This document shows, in pieces, positions 1 to 7,272 of a DNA stretch of 29,099 bases. How positions within the stretch are numbered: the stretch's first letter is position 1; each line of letters starts with the position of its first letter. The stretch is taken from positions 1-29,099 of IMG/VR virus record IMGVR_UViG_3300025655_000207, one strand, 5' to 3'. A program made the translations under genes and the position numbers. Source of the DNA: a virus. The notes under the pieces are model-generated. The model ran no database searches and had not been told where the DNA came from. It saw only the letters and a list, made by a program, of their open reading frames with translations.

Positions 1-157
1 AAGACATAACAACAAATTCTTTTGCTGTTCTTTCGGGGTCCGCTTCGGGGTCAATTCTTCTTTGAACCGATCCGAAGGTTGCTTCAGAGAGAATCATGCT
101 TTCTTCTCTTAAAACCTCATTAATCATTTGTTTTAGGGTTTCTTTTGTTAATTTCAT
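1..157 (-). CDS. Partial unknown protein with MKLTK N-terminal module
   Basis: The first 52 codons are present and the 3' part lies beyond the left edge. The ATG is preceded by an AAGGAG site and begins just 1 nt after the stop of the upstream 188-aa gene, so the two are probably translated together. Residues 1-19 form a basic/amphipathic helix-like segment starting MKLTKETLKQMINEVL, closely resembling the start of the 188-aa neighbour (MKLTKQLLEKMIREAV). At residues 22-26 is ILSEA, which fits the (L/I)xE|A cleavage consensus known for the T4 prohead protease gp21. That it is a cleaved, capsid-packaged protein is inference. The function is not recognised. Confidence 0.75.
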   Translation of the reverse strand, partial: MKLTKETLKQMINEVLREESMILSEATFGSVQRRIDPEADPERTAKEFVVMS

Positions 158-158
158 T

Positions 159-725
159 TTATTTTATCTCCTTAATAGCAGCAACAACTTTGGAATATAC
201 CATTGGATGCTTTTTTCTAAATATTTCGATGATCTTTGGTGATCTTTTACGAATCACATCTTTCATTGAGGCGATGACACCATCATCATATCCCTCATAA
301 ACTAACTCGTTTAATTTGTTATAAAGATTATCGGCAAAAACATAAAAATCTCTAGAATCCTTGTCGTTGCCAGTTCTCAACAATTCTTTCATTTTGTCAG
401 ATAATTCTCTTAAACCCATCATAAACTTCATTTGTAGATCGAATTCATCTGGTTCTGATTCAAGGTCCTCGGTGCGATCAATAATAAACCGCATAATAGG
501 ATCGCCGGCTGAACCAAAGGTCCTTTCATCGCCCGTGATTTCAGGTGTATAACCTAGCTCTTTAGCCATATTGATGTTTTGAACATCACCAGATTGTGCT
601 AAGTTTTTTAAACCTGCATAGCCGGGCTCTGAAGGACTTTGAGTCATCCATTGATCAGGATCAACAGCATATTGTTTGACAGCTTCTCGAATCATTTTCT
701 CAAGCAATTGCTTTGTTAGTTTCAC
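159..725 (-). CDS. Unknown protein with MKLTK N-terminal module
   Basis: 188 residues, GTG start, with a GGGAG site about 7 nt upstream. The start overlaps the TGA of the co-chaperonin gene (GTGA), which indicates translational coupling. The N-terminus MKLTKQLLEKMIREAVKQ matches that of the next gene downstream, while the remainder differs. The rest is charged, helical-looking and soluble (many D/E/K), with no membrane segment or recognisable catalytic motif. IREA at residues 12-15 fits the T4-type prohead protease pattern (I/L)xE|A. Being next to a GroES-like gene hints at a head or assembly role, but only weakly. I do not recognise the family. Confidence 0.8.
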   Translation of the reverse strand: MKLTKQLLEKMIREAVKQYAVDPDQWMTQSPSEPGYAGLKNLAQSGDVQNINMAKELGYTPEITGDERTFGSAGDPIMRFIIDRTEDLESEPDEFDLQMKFMMGLRELSDKMKELLRTGNDKDSRDFYVFADNLYNKLNELVYEGYDDGVIASMKDVIRKRSPKIIEIFRKKHPMVYSKVVAAIKEIK

Positions 726-1003
726 GTAATTCTCCCAAAAACATAATTCTCTAACACTAAATAGTATGTTTCGCCCTCAATTTTCAATTCTTGAAGCATT
801 CTTCTTTCAGTTACAATCCGATCGATGGCCTCGCCATAGAACTTTGAGTCCTTGGCGATGGCCACCACCTCGCACACTACATGGAGTGATTGAGGTGGCT
901 TGAAGTCGTCGGGCATTAATAACTGAACTCTGTCGTAATTTGATTCTTGTGATTCCTCAACGGGAACAACCAATAGATGACGGTTTTCTGGTATTAATGA
1001 CAT
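722..1003 (-). CDS. GroES/gp31-like phage co-chaperonin
   Basis: 93 residues. I chose the ATG with AGGAGG five nt upstream rather than an in-frame TTG 7 codons earlier, which lies ahead of that site. The layout is GroES-like: N-terminal strand ENRHLLVVPVEE (6-17), a loop region about 18-28 where the mobile loop should lie, followed by VQLLMPDDF, then CEVVAIAKDSKF (44-55) and the C-terminal ETYYLVLENYVFGRI (78-92), which matches the GroES-type closing strand. T4 gp31 (111 aa) is the functional precedent: it replaces GroES so that the host chaperonin can fold the major capsid protein. It lies 8 nt after the reductase gene in one operon. Assignment is from pattern only, since co-chaperonins diverge strongly. 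Confidence 0.7.
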   Translation of the reverse strand: MSLIPENRHLLVVPVEESQESNYDRVQLLMPDDFKPPQSLHVVCEVVAIAKDSKFYGEAIDRIVTERRMLQELKIEGETYYLVLENYVFGRIT

Positions 1004-1011
1004 TATTCCTC

Positions 1012-2985
1012 CTATACTTCGCAAGTGTCATTTGAACAAAACTTGGTTCCTACTCCGCCTTCATCGTTTTCAATTCGTTGGATTGGAATAACATTTTTTA
1101 TCATGTCCTCGTATTGTTCTTTGGTGATTGGCTCGTATGGAGCCTGCTCGTATCCGGTTTCCTCATAGCGAAGGAAAGACACGGCTTTGAGACGAGTCTC
1201 GTACATTTCCAAAGCATCTTTGATTTGTGATGCTTCCTCGGGCTTAAAAGTAACGGTGATTGATACTGAATTATCGGCCCAATAGTGCTGATATTGAGCG
1301 GCAATCTCCAACTGCTCCCACATACTTACATCTCGCTTTCCTTTGAAAAAGTGTGGCTCTTTTACAGGAAATTCAACACAAAGAGTGTTTGGCGAGTACT
1401 TGTCCTCTTCAATTCTATAACCTGCTTCGCGAAGCGGTTGAATTAACTTTGAGTCTTTTGCGAAGCGAATTCGACGGATATAATACTCGTCTTCTGGGAA
1501 GTGAATACCGGGAGTTGAGCCGTTAAGCAAAGACACGGTGCCTGATGGTTTGATTGAAGTCATTCGAACTGATCTTGGAATACAAAGCCAATCTGAATAT
1601 TGCTCGTCAAGCATTTTAAGATGCTCGTATGCTTTATCGGACCATTTATACATTTCACGGCGACCGAACTTATTGAATGCTTGAACCACACCGGTCTGTG
1701 AAAGGCCGATTCGACGATTTTTTAACATAAGAGCATTGGTCTCGGGCCAATGGGTATTCGCAAGTGTTACGGTCTTTCCGTAAAGGTATGCGATTTTAAG
1801 TGTTCTCAGATAATCTTCATAAGAATCGTGCTTTGCGGGATAAGTCTCAACAAGACAGCATAGCTCGCCGTCTTCCAATTGCTGTTCAACGCAAGGATTG
1901 AAGCCCATAACCTTTAAATCATCATCACGATAACCATCTTTCATACGGCCACGAGTTCTAGCATTATCAAGCCAGATATAGCCGGGCTCTCCGTTCTTTT
2001 GAGATTGCTCGGCGTGCCAAGTATAATCTTGTCCGACCTTTGCTTCAAAAGAATTGTTCGATCCCCAGCGATGGCTATATAGCTTCTCTTGGTCGTTCTT
2101 CATTGTAAGATATTGCATGTCATCGTGCTGGCCCAAAGCAAGAGCAGCAGAACGACGTACATTGCCTGCAACGACACAACGACCAATAAGGTTTTCAGTG
2201 TCAACAATTGTAACCGAATCAATTTCTTTACCGATAAGCGGCGTGTAAAGTTCTTTAAGTGAATCATGTAATTCCTTTAAGGGACCATAGCCCGATGCTG
2301 TTCCTCCAAATCCTTTGATTTCCTCTCCGGGTGGGCGGATGACGGAATAATCGAATTGGGGAAGTTTTTTGCCGAAGAAAAATCCGTCGAGAAGAATCTG
2401 GACTGATTTCACCCAACCTTCACGAGAATCTGAAATAGTATAATTTTCTTCAACATATTCTGGTTCTCGGATTGTGCAAGTTCCTGCTCCAAGAGTGTCG
2501 AAACCAACGCCAATACCAACCATAAGAGCATCCATCATCCAAGCAAAGATGTAACCGCCTTTTGATGAGATCTCGCGAGTTGATCGGAAAGCACAATTGA
2601 AAAGACCCGCTCCTGTTCGTTCATAAATGAACTTGGTTCCCATCATCCAAAGACCTCGGCCGGGTGGTGTCCATTTAAGATTGAAAAGGCGGTCGTATGC
2701 TTCTTTGGCGGTTCTTTGAGCTTTCTGGTCATTCCATTCTAAACCAAGAGCGTGGACGTGTCGCTTCTGAATATCGAACATTCCTTCAATAACACGACGA
2801 CAGGTTTGATACCACTCTTCAGAACCTTCTGCACCTTCTGTGAATTCAGAAAGGCGACGAGCATACGTACGTTTGAATGTAATATAACCCACAGGTCCCC
2901 ACGGGACTTCTTTCTCCGCATACTGTCCGATGAAATTATCGGAAAGCTTAAACTTGCGAACATTGACTTCGCTTATTTTAAACAT
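1012..2985 (-). CDS. nrdJ: Adenosylcobalamin-dependent (class II) ribonucleoside-triphosphate reductase
   Basis: 657 residues, ATG with an AGGAG site. The enzyme converts ribonucleoside triphosphates to deoxynucleotides using coenzyme B12. The catalytic set of monomeric Lactobacillus leichmannii RTPR is present with matching spacing: C131 (equivalent to C119) in FNCAF; NPCVE at 363-367 supplying N363, thiyl-radical C365 and E367 (N406/C408/E410); C376, exactly 11 residues later (C419); and the C-terminal reducing pair C650/C655 with the same five-residue step as C731/C736. GNVRRSA (274-280) is a class II signature. At 657 aa it is slightly shorter than the roughly 740-aa bacterial enzyme, with no intein. 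It lets the phage make dNTPs without a separate radical subunit or oxygen, but needs host or environmental B12. It sits between the helicase and co-chaperonin genes. Confidence 0.93.
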   Translation of the reverse strand: MFKISEVNVRKFKLSDNFIGQYAEKEVPWGPVGYITFKRTYARRLSEFTEGAEGSEEWYQTCRRVIEGMFDIQKRHVHALGLEWNDQKAQRTAKEAYDRLFNLKWTPPGRGLWMMGTKFIYERTGAGLFNCAFRSTREISSKGGYIFAWMMDALMVGIGVGFDTLGAGTCTIREPEYVEENYTISDSREGWVKSVQILLDGFFFGKKLPQFDYSVIRPPGEEIKGFGGTASGYGPLKELHDSLKELYTPLIGKEIDSVTIVDTENLIGRCVVAGNVRRSAALALGQHDDMQYLTMKNDQEKLYSHRWGSNNSFEAKVGQDYTWHAEQSQKNGEPGYIWLDNARTRGRMKDGYRDDDLKVMGFNPCVEQQLEDGELCCLVETYPAKHDSYEDYLRTLKIAYLYGKTVTLANTHWPETNALMLKNRRIGLSQTGVVQAFNKFGRREMYKWSDKAYEHLKMLDEQYSDWLCIPRSVRMTSIKPSGTVSLLNGSTPGIHFPEDEYYIRRIRFAKDSKLIQPLREAGYRIEEDKYSPNTLCVEFPVKEPHFFKGKRDVSMWEQLEIAAQYQHYWADNSVSITVTFKPEEASQIKDALEMYETRLKAVSFLRYEETGYEQAPYEPITKEQYEDMIKNVIPIQRIENDEGGVGTKFCSNDTCEV

Positions 2986-2998
2986 ATTGTTTCTCCTA

Positions 2999-4354
2999 TT
3001 ATTTATTTAATAAATGAGCATATTTGTTCTTTATATGCTCTTGGGCATTAGCCACAGGGTTGGCTCTTTGCTCTTCCATTTCGTCTTGATCTTCAAGGAT
3101 TTTTATACAAACATTGGCTGTGTCCATAAAGATTGGAAGAACAAGACCATCAGGCCCATTTCTGTTCTTCGCAATAAAGATACGACCCATATTTGCTTTT
3201 TTATCCTCGATTGTTCGAGACACAGTAAAAATAAAATCTGCGACAAAGCATTTGTTAAATGCCTCGGAGATTGCTTCCATTGTAATGACCTCCGCATTAA
3301 GACCGGATCTATTGGTTTGAGAAGCGGTCCAAATCGGACAATTCATTTCATTTGAAATACCACGAAGTTCTTCATAAAGAGATTCCAACTCGTGGCGTTT
3401 TTCGGATTGACCCTTGACCGGCCTAAGCAAGTCAGCATAATCAACAATAACCATATCGGGATGTATTCCGCGCTTTTTAAGCTTTTCTAAATGGTTTCTA
3501 ATTGATTGTGTTGTTGCTGACTTGGTAGGATATTCTTTAACAATCAATGAGCCTTCAACATCAGAGATTCGATCGAAAATCTCCGCCTTGTTATGCATCA
3601 AGTCGTTAAGCGGAATACCGGTAATACAAGAGTCATAGCGAGAACCGACAACGGTGTCTGCTAATTCTAATGTGTAATGAACGACAGTTTTGCCTTCTTT
3701 GAGTGCTTGGGTTCCTAAATGGACAAGGACCATTGATTTACCAGCGCCAGTAGGAGCAATAACCACTCCAAGTTCGCTACGGCCAAGACCACCCTTACAG
3801 AGGGTGTCCATTCGTTCCCATCCTGTTGAGATTGGGTTTCTTGCTTTGATCTCGAATCTACGTTCAAAATCAGCCAGCCAATCATGGCCGAAGTTATTAT
3901 CAGAACCAAGTTTAAGAGCATCATTAATTACCTTTGAAATTTCGTCAAATGACGATGTTTTTAGAAGTCCAACTGATTTCATCATCGCTTGCTTTAGAAC
4001 TTGCTTGCGACAAAAATCCATTGCTGTATCTTTAACAAATTGAGCACCTTCGACCTTTGTGGAGACTACTCTTGCATAGAAATCTCGCACTTGCTTCTGG
4101 ACTGCATCATCGTGCTGTGAAATACCAGATCGAAAGATAGTTGCGAGGATTTCATAAGTAGGGTGAACTTTATATTTTATACGATAATCAAGGATTTCTT
4201 GAATAAAGACTTGAAGATATTTGACCTCGAGAAAATTAATATCGAGGACCTCCGTGATTTGATCGCAGAAGGGTCTGTCCTCGAGAATAAGTTGGCATAG
4301 CTTTTCTTGAAAAGTCTTACCGAACTTGGAAAAGTTGTCTGTTTGTGTTTGCAT
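2999..4354 (-). CDS. Replicative DNA helicase, DnaB/T4 gp41-like
   Basis: 451 residues from the ATG with GGAG five nt upstream; an in-frame ATG 17 codons earlier would run back through the promoter and is rejected. The N-terminal domain (about 1-150) is the helical primase-interacting region, followed by a RecA-type core: Walker A APTGAGKS (200-207), a catalytic-Glu region near HYTLEL (227-231), Walker B MVIVDYADLL (301-310) and the ASQTNRSG sensor/DNA-loop segment (344-351). This is the hexameric 5'-3' fork helicase layout. No separate primase domain is fused. A perfect sigma-70 promoter lies directly upstream and the reductase follows 13 nt downstream, so this is the first gene of a transcription unit of helicase, reductase, co-chaperonin and MKLTK proteins. 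Confidence 0.92.
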   Translation of the reverse strand: MQTQTDNFSKFGKTFQEKLCQLILEDRPFCDQITEVLDINFLEVKYLQVFIQEILDYRIKYKVHPTYEILATIFRSGISQHDDAVQKQVRDFYARVVSTKVEGAQFVKDTAMDFCRKQVLKQAMMKSVGLLKTSSFDEISKVINDALKLGSDNNFGHDWLADFERRFEIKARNPISTGWERMDTLCKGGLGRSELGVVIAPTGAGKSMVLVHLGTQALKEGKTVVHYTLELADTVVGSRYDSCITGIPLNDLMHNKAEIFDRISDVEGSLIVKEYPTKSATTQSIRNHLEKLKKRGIHPDMVIVDYADLLRPVKGQSEKRHELESLYEELRGISNEMNCPIWTASQTNRSGLNAEVITMEAISEAFNKCFVADFIFTVSRTIEDKKANMGRIFIAKNRNGPDGLVLPIFMDTANVCIKILEDQDEMEEQRANPVANAQEHIKNKYAHLLNK

Positions 4355-4376
4355 GATTGCTCCGTTGTATATAATT

Positions 4377-4405
4377 ATTATAACATATTTTAAAAGGAAT
4401 GTCAA
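4377..4405 (-). promoter_or_regulatory. Sigma-70-type promoter P1 (helicase operon)
   Basis: On the minus strand, TTGACA (4405-4400), a 17-bp spacer ending in TGT, and TATAAT (4382-4377): a perfect extended -10 consensus. The predicted start is near 4370, about 16 nt ahead of the helicase ATG. Confidence 0.9.
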
Positions 4406-4431
4406 GTTGTTTTTTTTCTTTTTTTAGTCTC

Positions 4432-4466
4432 GAAAAAAGAAAATGCCCTTTTTTACGGGGCATTTT
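4432..4466 (-). terminator. Rho-independent terminator
   Basis: A 9-bp stem (4440-4448 with 4458-4466, AAAATGCCC/GGGCATTTT) with a 9-nt loop, followed in the minus direction by CTTTTTT. It ends transcription from the envelope-protein genes just before promoter P1. The opposite strand also has a T-run, so it may work in both directions. Confidence 0.85.
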
Positions 4467-4528
4467 TGTAATTTTTGAATTATATCGACGATTACTAACT
4501 CGTTATTAAATTTTATTTTGATGACTTA

Positions 4529-4876
4529 CTATTTCATAAACAATTGAACCATAACTATTGTAAAAGCAAGAAGAGTGCAGATTATGGTTTTTGCCGTGAA
4601 AGGCGATTCGCCGAGATAATACCAAGTCATTAACGGAAATGTAAAGTAAGATAATGAAAAAGCAATAAATCGTGAAGTCCAAAGCTCAGGAGTCCATTGC
4701 ATTATGTATCGAGTTCCAAACAGCCACATAAGTCCAGTTGGAATCGCTATTACACAAGTTAATAAAACAGCACGGGCTTTCCACCAAGGAGAAACAAACT
4801 GAAGATTTGCTCCATACCAAGAGAATATGTGACCAACAAGAAATAAAGCAACAGCAATTAATAGATTACTGTTCAA
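4529..4876 (-). CDS. Small four-helix membrane protein (DMT/EamA-like half)
   Basis: 115 residues with a TTG start, chosen because GAGGTGA lies a few nt upstream and no ATG occurs in the first half. Four hydrophobic segments are visible, about residues 3-23, 36-54, 69-87 and 95-113, so it is an inner-membrane protein. The last part (WYYLGESPFTAKTIICTLLAF) resembles the repeated unit of drug/metabolite transporters, where GE-F/T followed by a helix is typical; this similarity is by eye. The start overlaps the stop of the upstream 73-aa gene by 11 nt, so the two are coupled. Its role is unknown: a transporter-like channel, superinfection exclusion or host membrane modification are possible. It is followed by a terminator. 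Confidence 0.7.
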   Translation of the reverse strand: MNSNLLIAVALFLVGHIFSWYGANLQFVSPWWKARAVLLTCVIAIPTGLMWLFGTRYIMQWTPELWTSRFIAFSLSYFTFPLMTWYYLGESPFTAKTIICTLLAFTIVMVQLFMK

Positions 4877-5087
4877 CAGTCACCTCGCTTGCAGCAAATC
4901 TATTAAAAAGATCAACTGTTTCGGTTTTGGTCTCGGGAAGTCGCTGATATGCTTTGATTTGTAAATCGTAAGGCGATGATGGTTCCTCGCAAGTCCATTG
5001 ATAGTTGTAATCCCACTTGTCGCCTTCGCCGTAAGTAATAACAGGGCTTACGCAAGCCGTGAGAATAGAAATAAAATAAGAATGCAT
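4866..5087 (-). CDS. Small exported protein, possible lipoprotein
   Basis: 73 residues from the ATG with GGAGG seven nt upstream; earlier in-frame starts lie within the exonuclease gene's end and lack a site. The N-terminus (MHSYFISILTAC) is short and hydrophobic and ends in LTAC, which fits a lipobox, with C12 as the lipidated residue. The signal is unusually short and has no Lys/Arg, so this is tentative. The mature part is small and polar with one further Cys (WTCEE) and no known domain. It is translationally coupled to the four-helix membrane protein that follows, suggesting a two-gene envelope function. I do not recognise either partner. Confidence 0.6.
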   Translation of the reverse strand: MHSYFISILTACVSPVITYGEGDKWDYNYQWTCEEPSSPYDLQIKAYQRLPETKTETVDLFNRFAASEVTVEQ

Positions 5088-5109
5088 GGTTGTGTCCTCC
5101 GCTGTATAA

Positions 5110-6063
5110 TTATGCTGCAATTCTTCTAAACGCCGCATAGAGATCATCAAATTTATAAGCCACGAAACCGTCCTGAAGGGTCATCTTTTTTATCTCGGTT
5201 AAATTCATTTTTGGCTCAAATTCAGAGACATTATACATAATTCGCTGAAGTGTTTGATGCGACATATTTGGATTATATAGTTGCATTATACCATAATTAG
5301 ATTGGATCAAAGAAGAATTGTCGATAATCTTCTTATGACAGTTGAGAGCCTTTCCCACTTGTCGACAATGTTCAATAAGATCCTGACTGCTGTAACTTTT
5401 TGACTCAGCCATGAAAGGAAAATGCTTTTTAACTGTGCCAAGCCCAACACGAGGAACGCCTTCAATGTTGTCCGATGCATCCCCTGCGATTGCTCGAGCA
5501 AGGGCAAAATTATTGGGATGAATACCAAATTCAGAAATAACGCTATCTTGGGTAACAATTGTGTCTTGAATCGGTCGGTAAAGAGTGGTTTCCTCGTTGC
5601 AGAGTTGGAGGAAGTCTTTATCAGAAGACACAATGATTTTACTACGTCCTCTGTAATGATCTGATCCTGCGAGAACGCCGACCACATCATCTGCTTCAAT
5701 TCCATCAACCATAATTTGTATAACCGGCATTTCATTAAGATATTCAACTAACCTATAAAATTGATATGCTTTATTTTTTTCTTGTTCCTCGTCGGATAGT
5801 TCGTACATTCTTCGGTTAAAGCGGACCGGAGAGCGTCCTTCTTTGTAGTTTTTGTTTTGGGCTTTGCGCCGCTGGCTTCCGCCTTGTCCGTCCCAACAGA
5901 TTACAATTTCGTCGGGACCAAACATTCGGACAACCTTTTGGAGAGATTTGAGAAATCCCATACATCCTCCGAGCGGTCGCCCTTTTGAGTCAATCGTTGG
6001 GTTTACGATGTAACTCCTGATGAACATGTTTAGTCCATCGATTAGCATTATATCATGTTTCAT
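5110..6063 (-). CDS. 5'-3' exonuclease / flap endonuclease (RNase H-like)
   Basis: 317 residues from the ATG with GGAGG four nt upstream, 10 codons inside the longest frame. The FEN/PIN fold is clear: D9 (LIDG), D58 (CWDG), IEADD at 122-126, SSDKD at 146-150, and GDASDNI at 194-200, which is the acidic turn leading into the helix-3-turn-helix GVPRVGLGTVKKHF (202-215). These acidic residues bind the two metal ions. In T4 (RNase H) and T5 (D15), relatives remove RNA primers and 5' flaps on the lagging strand. That suits this phage, whose DNA polymerase gene carries no 5' nuclease domain. It is driven by promoter P2 and lies upstream of the envelope-protein pair. Confidence 0.9.
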   Translation of the reverse strand: MKHDIMLIDGLNMFIRSYIVNPTIDSKGRPLGGCMGFLKSLQKVVRMFGPDEIVICWDGQGGSQRRKAQNKNYKEGRSPVRFNRRMYELSDEEQEKNKAYQFYRLVEYLNEMPVIQIMVDGIEADDVVGVLAGSDHYRGRSKIIVSSDKDFLQLCNEETTLYRPIQDTIVTQDSVISEFGIHPNNFALARAIAGDASDNIEGVPRVGLGTVKKHFPFMAESKSYSSQDLIEHCRQVGKALNCHKKIIDNSSLIQSNYGIMQLYNPNMSHQTLQRIMYNVSEFEPKMNLTEIKKMTLQDGFVAYKFDDLYAAFRRIAA

Positions 6064-6083
6064 TGTGCCTCCATGATGTATAT

Positions 6084-6120
6084 AATATAACATGCCCCAA
6101 GACGGTTGTCAAGGGGCATG
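6084..6120 (-). promoter_or_regulatory. Promoter P2 nested in an inverted repeat
   Basis: TTGACA (6112-6107), 17-bp spacer ending TGT, TATATT (6089-6084). The 8-bp arms CATGCCCC (6091-6098) and GGGGCATG (6113-6120) flank the -35 box: one arm abuts it upstream and the other fills the spacer to 1 nt before the -10. An A-rich tract upstream (6121-6140) could act as an UP element. The hairpin may also terminate the 79-aa gene transcript or be an operator. Confidence 0.85.
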
Positions 6121-6151
6121 CGTTATTTTTTAGGATTTTATTTTGAATTTA

Positions 6152-6391
6152 TTAGAATTTCATGCAGACCATATCCTGACCTGCTGCTGAACCTAAAGCG
6201 ACTTCTATGACACTATTCCTCTGCAAATGTGATGTCAATTCTTTTGTTCCGTTGTAGGTTGCACAGATCCAAGATGTCGAATAAGCATTTGCTTTGGGGA
6301 CAAAGAGACTATATGCTCTCTCTGCTGCTATGAATATAAAGGCCAAAGCAACAATGGCCATTGTGAAAGATTGAAATTTATTATTTATCAT
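6152..6391 (-). CDS. Small exported protein, paralog of the preceding gene
   Basis: 79 residues; the start is the ATG with GGAGG about 6 nt upstream. The N-terminus MINNKFQSF is identical to that of the 84-aa gene just upstream (6441-6695), followed by a hydrophobic segment and VPKANA|YS, a good signal-peptidase I site. The mature domain starts with an S-SW-C pattern and carries a second Cys near the end (C36 region and MVCMKF), suggesting a disulfide-bonded periplasmic or secreted mini-protein. The two genes look like a tandem duplication that diverged after the signal peptide. No family is recognised. There is no promoter of its own in the 49-nt gap, so it is probably cotranscribed with its paralog from P3. 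Confidence 0.75.
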   Translation of the reverse strand: MINNKFQSFTMAIVALAFIFIAAERAYSLFVPKANAYSTSWICATYNGTKELTSHLQRNSVIEVALGSAAGQDMVCMKF

Positions 6392-6440
6392 TTTTACCTC
6401 CGAATGATATTGATATTTGAAATTTGTAAAGAACTGCTTG

Positions 6441-6695
6441 CTATGAAGCGGCACACATGAAGATACCAGCAGATCCGGGACTTGGATCTTGTACCAAAGA
6501 AACTTGAATAATGTTTTCTTGATTTAATATTCGCTGTAGAGTATCGCCTGTGTGATCAATGCGACCACAAGCCCAACTATAAGAACCTGCTCTTGCCTCT
6601 GGTACAAAGGCATCATATATTTTATCTCCGGCCAAGATACACAAAGCCAATGCTATCGTAGCCAACATAAAAGATTGAAATTTATTATTTATCAT
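6441..6695 (-). CDS. Small exported protein, paralog of the following gene
   Basis: 84 residues; ATG with GGAGG five nt upstream. It has the same MINNKFQSF start as the 79-aa gene downstream, then a hydrophobic helix and VPEARA|GS, a plausible signal-peptidase I site. The mature part begins with S-SWAC and ends FMCAAS, so the two Cys of the mature domain are kept in the same relative places as in the paralog, while the sequence between them differs. Cleavage to a periplasmic, disulfide-bridged peptide is the simplest reading; a single-pass membrane anchor is the alternative. It is the first gene after promoter P3. The function is unknown. Confidence 0.75.
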   Translation of the reverse strand: MINNKFQSFMLATIALALCILAGDKIYDAFVPEARAGSYSWACGRIDHTGDTLQRILNQENIIQVSLVQDPSPGSAGIFMCAAS

Positions 6696-6722
6696 TTTTC
6701 CTCCATTATTAATGATGCTTAT

Positions 6723-6759
6723 AATATAACATGCCCCAAGACATTTGTCAAGGGGCATG
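6723..6759 (-). promoter_or_regulatory. Promoter P3 nested in an inverted repeat
   Basis: TTGACA (6751-6746), 17-bp spacer ending TGT, TATATT (6728-6723). Arms CATGCCCC (6730-6737) and GGGGCATG (6752-6759) bracket the -35 box exactly as in P2. It drives the exported paralog pair and sits directly behind the 157-aa gene. Confidence 0.85.
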
Positions 6760-6768
6760 AGACATTAT

Positions 6769-7242
6769 CTACAAAGAATTATACATTAATTCAAATTCTT
6801 TTAATTTCTGTAAGTGATTCATTTTAGACTCAGCTTCACGAACCCACTTATCAAATTGCCAACGACCAAAATTATCGACATCAATGTCATGAGGCGGGCT
6901 GCAAGGCGAACTAATAGAAATATATTCTAAATCATCTTCAAGGCTACCACGCCAGAGAGAAGCTTTGTCGGTTTTTCGAAATATTTGGTTTGGAGAGAGC
7001 GTTTCTTCTTTATACTCAATGCAAATGAATCTCTTATTTTCACATCTCATATCTTCTAATTCAGAAATATAAGGGACTTTAATAGTTCTCTCTCCATATT
7101 CAGCATATTTTCTGCGTGCTTCCTTCTTTAGTTTGGCTCTGAAACAGTCAATATCATCTTTATGCTTCAGTGCTAAACAATAAAAGTAACTTTCTGACAA
7201 CCCGAAATATGATTGCCAGTCACAATATTTATCAAATTCCAT
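6769..7242 (-). CDS. Unknown cytoplasmic protein
   Basis: 157 residues, ATG with AGGAGG upstream, flanked by promoter P4 before it and promoter P3 behind it, so probably a single-gene unit. It is charged and soluble, rich in aromatic residues and with six Cys (for example at YFYC, DDIDC, MRC, FIC), which do not form an obvious zinc-binding CxxC pair. The N-terminal part (YFGLSESYFYCLALKHKDDIDCFRAKLKKEARRKYAEYG) is reminiscent of a small helical DNA-binding region followed by a basic helix, but this is only an impression. I do not recognise a family. Its own strong promoter implies early expression, as for host-takeover genes. Confidence 0.7.
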   Translation of the reverse strand: MEFDKYCDWQSYFGLSESYFYCLALKHKDDIDCFRAKLKKEARRKYAEYGERTIKVPYISELEDMRCENKRFICIEYKEETLSPNQIFRKTDKASLWRGSLEDDLEYISISSPCSPPHDIDVDNFGRWQFDKWVREAESKMNHLQKLKEFELMYNSL

Positions 7243-7272
7243 TTTTACCTCCTAATGACTTTTGATATATAT

